This document shows, in pieces, positions 6,728 through 9,943 of a DNA stretch of 9,943 nt. The translations under genes were made by a program, and so were the position numbers. Within the stretch, counting starts at the first letter, position 1. Each line of letters begins with the position of its first letter. The stretch lies in contig JBEKNT010000253.1 in the NCBI GenBank assembly GCA_049522565.1, positions 1 through 9,943 on the forward strand, given 5' to 3'. The notes beneath the pieces were generated by a model. That model was not told the origin of the DNA. It saw only the letters and a list, made by a program, of their open reading frames with translations, and searched no databases. This stretch comes from JASHVB01 sp049522565. Lineage in GTDB: Bacteria > Pseudomonadota > Alphaproteobacteria > Acetobacterales > Acetobacteraceae.

Positions 6728-8164
6728 TCACCGCGCGCGGCGAAACCTGCGCACGATCGTCTTGACCGCTTGGGACACGCGATCGTGATGCTGCTGGACA
6801 CGGGCCGAGGAGCGCTCGTTCCAGGCGATGATGTCGGCCCGCATCGCTGTTTCTATTCCGGTCAGCCGTCCGACAACCTCGTGGATGAACCGTGGCCGGC
6901 GTTTCGGAAGGCGATGTTCCGAGGTCATAGGCTCAAGACCGTGATAATTGGCGCCCGTGCCCGGTGGCAAGCCATGGCGGAGCAGATCCCAGGTGTGGTG
7001 AGCGATCATCAGGTCCTCGTTCGTCGGAATTACCCATGCAGACACGACACTGCCCGGCCGCGTGATGCACGGTCCCCCTGCGTCATTCCTGTGGTCGTCG
7101 AGATCGACGCCAATCCAGGCAGCGTGCCGGCACACGCAACGACGGATCGCTGCAGCGTTTTCACCGATCCCGGCTGTGAACACCAGCGCATCAAGTCCGC
7201 CGAGGCATGCGACAAGCGCTCCCAATTCGCGCCCGATGCGATAGACAAAAAGGTCGATCGCCTCCGCGGCACGCGGGTCGTCGCTTGAGAGCAGCTCCCG
7301 CATGTCGTCGCTGATTTCCGATACGCCGTACAGTCCGGATTCGTTGTAGAGCAAGCGCGTTACAGCATCGGCACTCATACCCTTCTGTTGCAGCAGGTAG
7401 AGCACGACACCCGGGTCGAGGGTACCGCAACGTCGGCTCATCGGCAGCCCATCGAGAGCGGTGAATCCCGTTGTGGTTGCCACGCTTTGGCGTTGCCTGA
7501 TGGCGCACATGCTGGCGCCACTTCCCAGATGGCAGATGACGATGCGCCCGTCTGCCGCTTCGGACCCCAGAAACTCGGGTAGGATCGAGGCAATGTATTC
7601 GTAGGACAGGCCATGGAAGCCGTAGCGCCGGATACCCTCTTCGGTCAGTGCGCGCGGCAGAGCGAACAGCGTCGCAACTTTGGGCTGCGTGTGATGGAAT
7701 GACGTGTCGAAACAGGCTACCTGCGGCAAATGCGGATGCAGCCGGGCCAATGCCTCGACAGCCGCCAGATGATGCGGCTGATGCATTGGCGCCAGCGGGA
7801 TCAGCGACCGCAAATCGGCCATCACCTGCGCGTTGAGAACTACCGGAGCCATGTAGCCGGTCCCGCCATGCGCGACGCGATGGCCGGCCGCAAGCAAGAC
7901 CAGGTCTCCGAATTGTTGCTCGATCCAGTGTAGCAGGGCCGCCAGCGCGCTTTCATGCGTCGTTCCGGCTGGCAGAGTCTGTTGGATGAGCCGCTTGCCG
8001 GACAGGTCTTGAGCTACGAAATCGACCGGATGCCCGATCCCGGCTAATTTGCCCTCGCATAGCAGATGTTGCTTTGTGGGCCGGTTGTCCGCCCGGTACA
8101 AGGAGAACTTGACGCTCGACGATCCGGCATTGATGACCAGGATAGCCGAAGCCTTGACGCTCAT
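6728..8164 (-). CDS. ackA: Acetate kinase with an 80-residue C-terminal extension
   Basis: The 478-residue protein interconverts acetate + ATP and acetyl phosphate + ADP. ASKHA-fold motifs are present in order: INAGSSSVKF (11-20, N12), GHRVAHGG (94-101, R96), ACFDTSFH (150-157, D153), RRYGFHG (179-185, H184), HLGSGAS (212-218), LPMSRRCGTLDPG (240-252, R245), FTAGIGEN (329-336) and IPTNED (379-384, E383). All catalytic residues known from the E. coli and Methanosarcina enzymes that I could check are kept. The ATG at 8162-8164 follows GAGG with about 6-nt spacing; the frame stays open 34 codons upstream, but the N-terminus fits the family only from here. Typical AckA ends near residue 397. This one continues for 80 basic, His-rich residues with no recognised domain. 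It is convergent to the dehydrogenase genes, so it has its own promoter upstream of 8164. Propionate kinase activity is an alternative. Confidence 0.92.
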   Translation of the reverse strand: MSVKASAILVINAGSSSVKFSLYRADNRPTKQHLLCEGKLAGIGHPVDFVAQDLSGKRLIQQTLPAGTTHESALAALLHWIEQQFGDLVLLAAGHRVAHGGTGYMAPVVLNAQVMADLRSLIPLAPMHQPHHLAAVEALARLHPHLPQVACFDTSFHHTQPKVATLFALPRALTEEGIRRYGFHGLSYEYIASILPEFLGSEAADGRIVICHLGSGASMCAIRQRQSVATTTGFTALDGLPMSRRCGTLDPGVVLYLLQQKGMSADAVTRLLYNESGLYGVSEISDDMRELLSSDDPRAAEAIDLFVYRIGRELGALVACLGGLDALVFTAGIGENAAAIRRCVCRHAAWIGVDLDDHRNDAGGPCITRPGSVVSAWVIPTNEDLMIAHHTWDLLRHGLPPGTGANYHGLEPMTSEHRLPKRRPRFIHEVVGRLTGIETAMRADIIAWNERSSARVQQHHDRVSQAVKTIVRRFRRAR

Positions 8165-8402
8165 CGCATACCTCGCAGGGCGATTGGATGGGCTCACTGC
8201 GCGGACGATACGGCGGTTGCCGTATTCGGCGCCACGCGTGGTCATCCGCAGATAGTGTTGCAGCACGAGAAGGGCCCGCGACAGCCCCGCCCGTTCCTCA
8301 CATGTCGTATGGTCTTCGGAGCATGATGGGCGGTCCGTCAGGCTCCGCGCCGGGCCGCGCAGATGGGGCGAGGCCCGGCGATCGCCCGCTCGCGCCCAAC
8401 AC
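8165..8402. other. Intergenic region upstream of ackA and of the small Gly/His-rich gene
   Basis: This 238-bp divergent region should hold the ackA promoter (minus strand) and the 5' part of the small plus-strand gene. I find no TTGA-N6-TCAA site. The nearest resemblance, TTGG-N6-TCAC at 8184-8197, has two mismatches in the 8-base core. No hydrophobic signal peptide is encoded in any plus-strand frame here. Confidence 0.4.
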
Positions 8403-8636
8403 GTGTATCAGTGTTCACCGGGATATTACCACTGCCCGAATTACGGCTGCGTGCTGCCCGGCTATTTCTATGGTCCGCCTTATTACGCTTACCCAGACTC
8501 CGGTTGCGATTTTTTCTACGGCGGCCGGTGGGGTGGCTACTACGGTCGCGGCGGCGGTTTTCCCCGCGGCGGTCCCTCCCACGGCGGAGCCCGCCACGGT
8601 GGGGGAGGCCATGGCGGTGGACACCAGCATCACTGA
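8403..8636 (+). CDS. Small Cys/Tyr/Gly/His-rich secreted-type protein, 5' end probably degenerate
   Basis: This 77-codon frame starts at GTG, the only ATG/GTG/TTG after the upstream stop at 8253-8255. The N-terminal half is Tyr/Pro-rich with four cysteines (C4, C11, C16, C35; CSPGYYHCPNYGC). The C-terminal half is Gly-rich and ends in HGGGGHGGGHQHH, which could bind metal. Such small proteins in alphaproteobacteria are normally exported. The in-frame codons just upstream read SPARAQHVYQC, which resembles the Ala-x-Ala end of a signal peptide. However, no start codon or hydrophobic core lies further upstream, and no ribosome binding site precedes the GTG. It is best seen as a gene whose signal sequence has been lost or frameshifted. 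The composition is too unlike the flanking DNA to be noise. Function unknown. Confidence 0.5.
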   Translation: MYQCSPGYYHCPNYGCVLPGYFYGPPYYAYPDSGCDFFYGGRWGGYYGRGGGFPRGGPSHGGARHGGGGHGGGHQHH

Positions 8637-8639
8637 CCC

Positions 8640-8679
8640 CTCGACTCGTGTCGAGCCGCAGCGGTGGCCAAGCGGCCAC
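8640..8679. terminator. Two tandem short hairpins after the small Gly/His-rich gene
   Basis: CTCGAC-TCGT-GTCGAG (8640-8655) and GTGGCC-AAGC-GGCCAC (8664-8679) are perfect 6-bp inverted repeats with 4-nt loops, 8 bp apart. They begin 4 bp after the stop codon. Neither has a following T-run. They may act as a transcript end or 3' stabiliser; short GC-rich palindromes are also frequent by chance here. Confidence 0.3.
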
Positions 8680-8789
8680 AGCCGCATAACCGTCCGGCTG
8701 GAGGAACATCGCCGCAGCAGGCCGCGCCATCGGCATCTTTCCGAGAGCAAGCACGCTGCGAACCATTCGGACGCGCGTCGAAGACGGGT

Positions 8790-8803
8790 TTGACCTAGAT
8801 CAT
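8790..8803. promoter_or_regulatory. FNR-like operator upstream of the HlyD-family gene
   Basis: TTGAC-CTAG-ATCAT matches the FNR palindrome at 8 of 10 positions and the looser TTGA-N6-TCAA core at 7 of 8. It is centred at 8796.5. A -10-like GATACT lies at 8823-8828, roughly the spacing of a class II activated promoter. Transcription would then begin only a few bases before the ATG at 8842. Confidence 0.4.
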
Positions 8804-8841
8804 TGGCGGATCGGCCCGCGCGGATACTCTCCGCCGGATCA

Positions 8842-9846
8842 ATGACCCGTCGTCGTCGCGCCCTGTTGCTCATCCCTGTCATCGTCGTTCTCGCTGCCGG
8901 CGGGTACGGGCTCTGGCAATGGCCGCTTCGCCTGCCGACAGCGTGGTTCGGGCCACAAGCTGGGCTCGGCCGGGTTACCGTTTCCGGCAATATCGAGGCA
9001 CACGAGAGCATCCTGAGTTTCACCCAAGTGCAGGCCCCCATCGTCGAACTGCCGTTCGATGAGGGCGCGATCGTTGCCCACGATACGGTGCTGGCGCGCG
9101 TCGACGATCGTCTCTATCGCCAGCAGGTCGAGATCGATCGCGCCAACCAGCAGGTCGCCACGGCCCAGATTGCGGTGAATGAAAGCAGTCTGCTCGCCGC
9201 GCAGAGCAATGTTGCCAGTGACCAGTTCGATCTGGCGGAGAAGCAGAAAGATTATGTGCGCGCCGAGGACCTGATGAAGACCGCGGCGGGCTCGGTGCAA
9301 TCCCGCGATCTTGCCTTCACGGCGGCGCGGCAGTCGGCGGCAACCCTGGCGCACGATCAGGCCATGGTGCAGGTGGCAACCACCAACGTTGCCTTGGCGC
9401 AGGCCAATGCAGCGGCGACCGGAGCGAAGCTCGCACTCGACGAGGTCACGCTTGGCTATACGACACTGCGTGCGCCATTCGGTGGCGTGATTTCGGTGCG
9501 CGAAGCCGAGCTGGGGCAGTTGGCCGGACCCGGCGTGGCGATCGTCACGCTCGACGATCTCGACCACGTCTGGCTGCGCGCCTACGTGAACGAGCAGGAT
9601 ATCGGGAAGGTGCGGCTCAGCGAGGCGGCCGATGTGACGACGGACTCCTATCCCGGCAAAACCTACCGCGGCCATATCAGCTTCATCTCGCCGGACGCGG
9701 AGTTTACGCCGAAGACCGTCGAGACACATGCCGAGCGGGTGACGCTGGTGTATCGGATCCGCATCGACATCGACAACCCGACGCATGAGTTGCTGCCAGG
9801 CATGCCGACGGACGCCAGCATAGCGCTGCTGCCACCTGGAAAATGA
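8842..9846 (+). CDS. HlyD/EmrA-type membrane fusion protein (periplasmic adaptor)
   Basis: The 334-residue adaptor links an inner-membrane exporter to an outer-membrane channel. It has an Arg-rich N-terminus (MTRRRR), one transmembrane anchor (about 6-27) and a first lipoyl half (about 45-88, VSGNIEAHE...). An Ala/Gln-rich alpha-helical hairpin follows (about 92-202), then the second lipoyl half beginning LGYTTLRAPFGGVI (204-217) and a beta-barrel domain with VWLRAYVNEQDIGKV (243-257). Length and layout resemble YhiI/YbhG-like adaptors that work with ABC-2 exporters. The ATG at 8842 was chosen because the frame from TTG 8803 overlaps the FNR-like site and adds 13 residues before the basic anchor. 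Neither start has a strong ribosome binding site. No partner transporter is seen before the window ends. The only ABC-2 genes here are the broken ones at 143-702. Confidence 0.87.
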   Translation: MTRRRRALLLIPVIVVLAAGGYGLWQWPLRLPTAWFGPQAGLGRVTVSGNIEAHESILSFTQVQAPIVELPFDEGAIVAHDTVLARVDDRLYRQQVEIDRANQQVATAQIAVNESSLLAAQSNVASDQFDLAEKQKDYVRAEDLMKTAAGSVQSRDLAFTAARQSAATLAHDQAMVQVATTNVALAQANAAATGAKLALDEVTLGYTTLRAPFGGVISVREAELGQLAGPGVAIVTLDDLDHVWLRAYVNEQDIGKVRLSEAADVTTDSYPGKTYRGHISFISPDAEFTPKTVETHAERVTLVYRIRIDIDNPTHELLPGMPTDASIALLPPGK

Positions 9847-9865
9847 CGGACACCTGGCCCTCCCA

Positions 9866-9943
9866 CGTCGTGGCCGTGCTTGACCCGGCCATCTGCGCAC
9901 CAGCGGTAGCGCGTGGATGGCCGGAGAAAGGCCGGCCACGACG
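9866..9943. repeat. Imperfect long palindrome, dispersed-repeat type, reaching the window edge
   Basis: The left arm starts CGTCGTGGCC (9866-9875) and the right arm ends GGCCACGACG (9934-9943). Both contain an internal GGCCAT core (CCGGCCATC on the left, GATGGCCGG on the right), so most of the 78 bp folds into one long hairpin. Minus-strand translation of the right arm gives MAGLSPAIHA, a peptide seen repeatedly as a spurious product of intergenic palindromes in alphaproteobacterial genomes. It begins 19 bp after the HlyD stop and may act as a terminator or 3' stabiliser. It may extend beyond the window. Confidence 0.75.

Noticed and set aside
8184..8197. TTGG-N6-TCAC as an FNR site for ackA
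   Set aside because: Two mismatches in the 8-base core and no -10 at a fitting distance; not distinguishable from chance.
8165..8266. 34-residue N-terminal extension of acetate kinase
   Set aside because: The family N-terminus (xxILVINAGSSS) fits the ATG at 8164, which has a GAGG site; the extension looks like non-coding DNA.
8839..9939. 366-codon minus-strand open frame beginning MAGLSPAIHA
   Set aside because: It starts inside the palindromic repeat and runs antisense to the HlyD gene; a well-known type of spurious call.
1..9943. CRISPR array, tRNA/rRNA genes or insertion sequence
   Set aside because: No regularly spaced direct repeats, no tRNA cloverleaf or rRNA stretch, and no transposase frame or terminal repeats were seen on reading both strands.

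Overview
The window is GC-rich with dense coding and strong third-position GC bias. The gene content and the long palindromic repeat at the right edge suggest an alphaproteobacterium, perhaps of the Acetobacteraceae or Bradyrhizobium/Rhodopseudomonas type. That placement is an inference, because no rRNA or other phylogenetic marker is present.

Left edge (1-702): the 3' end of a stomatin/SPFH (slipin-like) gene enters on the + strand. It is followed on the - strand by the wreck of an ABC-2 type exporter. The ATPase gene has an in-frame stop between its Walker A and Q-loop regions, and its second half is missing. What follows, in another frame, reads as the last 30 residues of an ABC-2 permease.

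Centre (703-6647): a 144-bp divergent region carries a perfect FNR/FixK/ANR box (738-751). It precedes a + strand cluster of five genes: an MFS transporter, an isocitrate lyase/PEP mutase-superfamily C-C lyase with the KRCGH motif, and the E1-alpha, E1-beta and E2 subunits of a pyruvate (2-oxoacid) dehydrogenase complex. The last three are tightly coupled (3-bp gap, then a 4-bp overlap). No E3 gene is present. The most economical reading is uptake of a 2-alkylmalate/isocitrate-like acid, cleavage to a 2-oxoacid (commonly pyruvate in this family) plus a second acid, and oxidative decarboxylation of the 2-oxoacid to an acyl-CoA.

Convergent to E2 is a - strand acetate kinase (6728-8164) with all the catalytic residues I checked and an unusual 80-residue C-terminal tail. 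Together the genes could route carbon from pyruvate to acetyl-CoA and to acetate with ATP formation. The phosphotransacetylase this would need is not in the window.

Right edge (8165-9943): a small Cys/Tyr/Gly/His-rich secreted-type protein whose signal peptide appears lost, an FNR-like site, an HlyD-type membrane fusion protein, and an imperfect palindrome of about 78 bp at the window end. The FNR boxes, acetate kinase, pyruvate dehydrogenase, slipin and export genes together resemble the low-oxygen gene islands of other proteobacteria. This is an inference from content.
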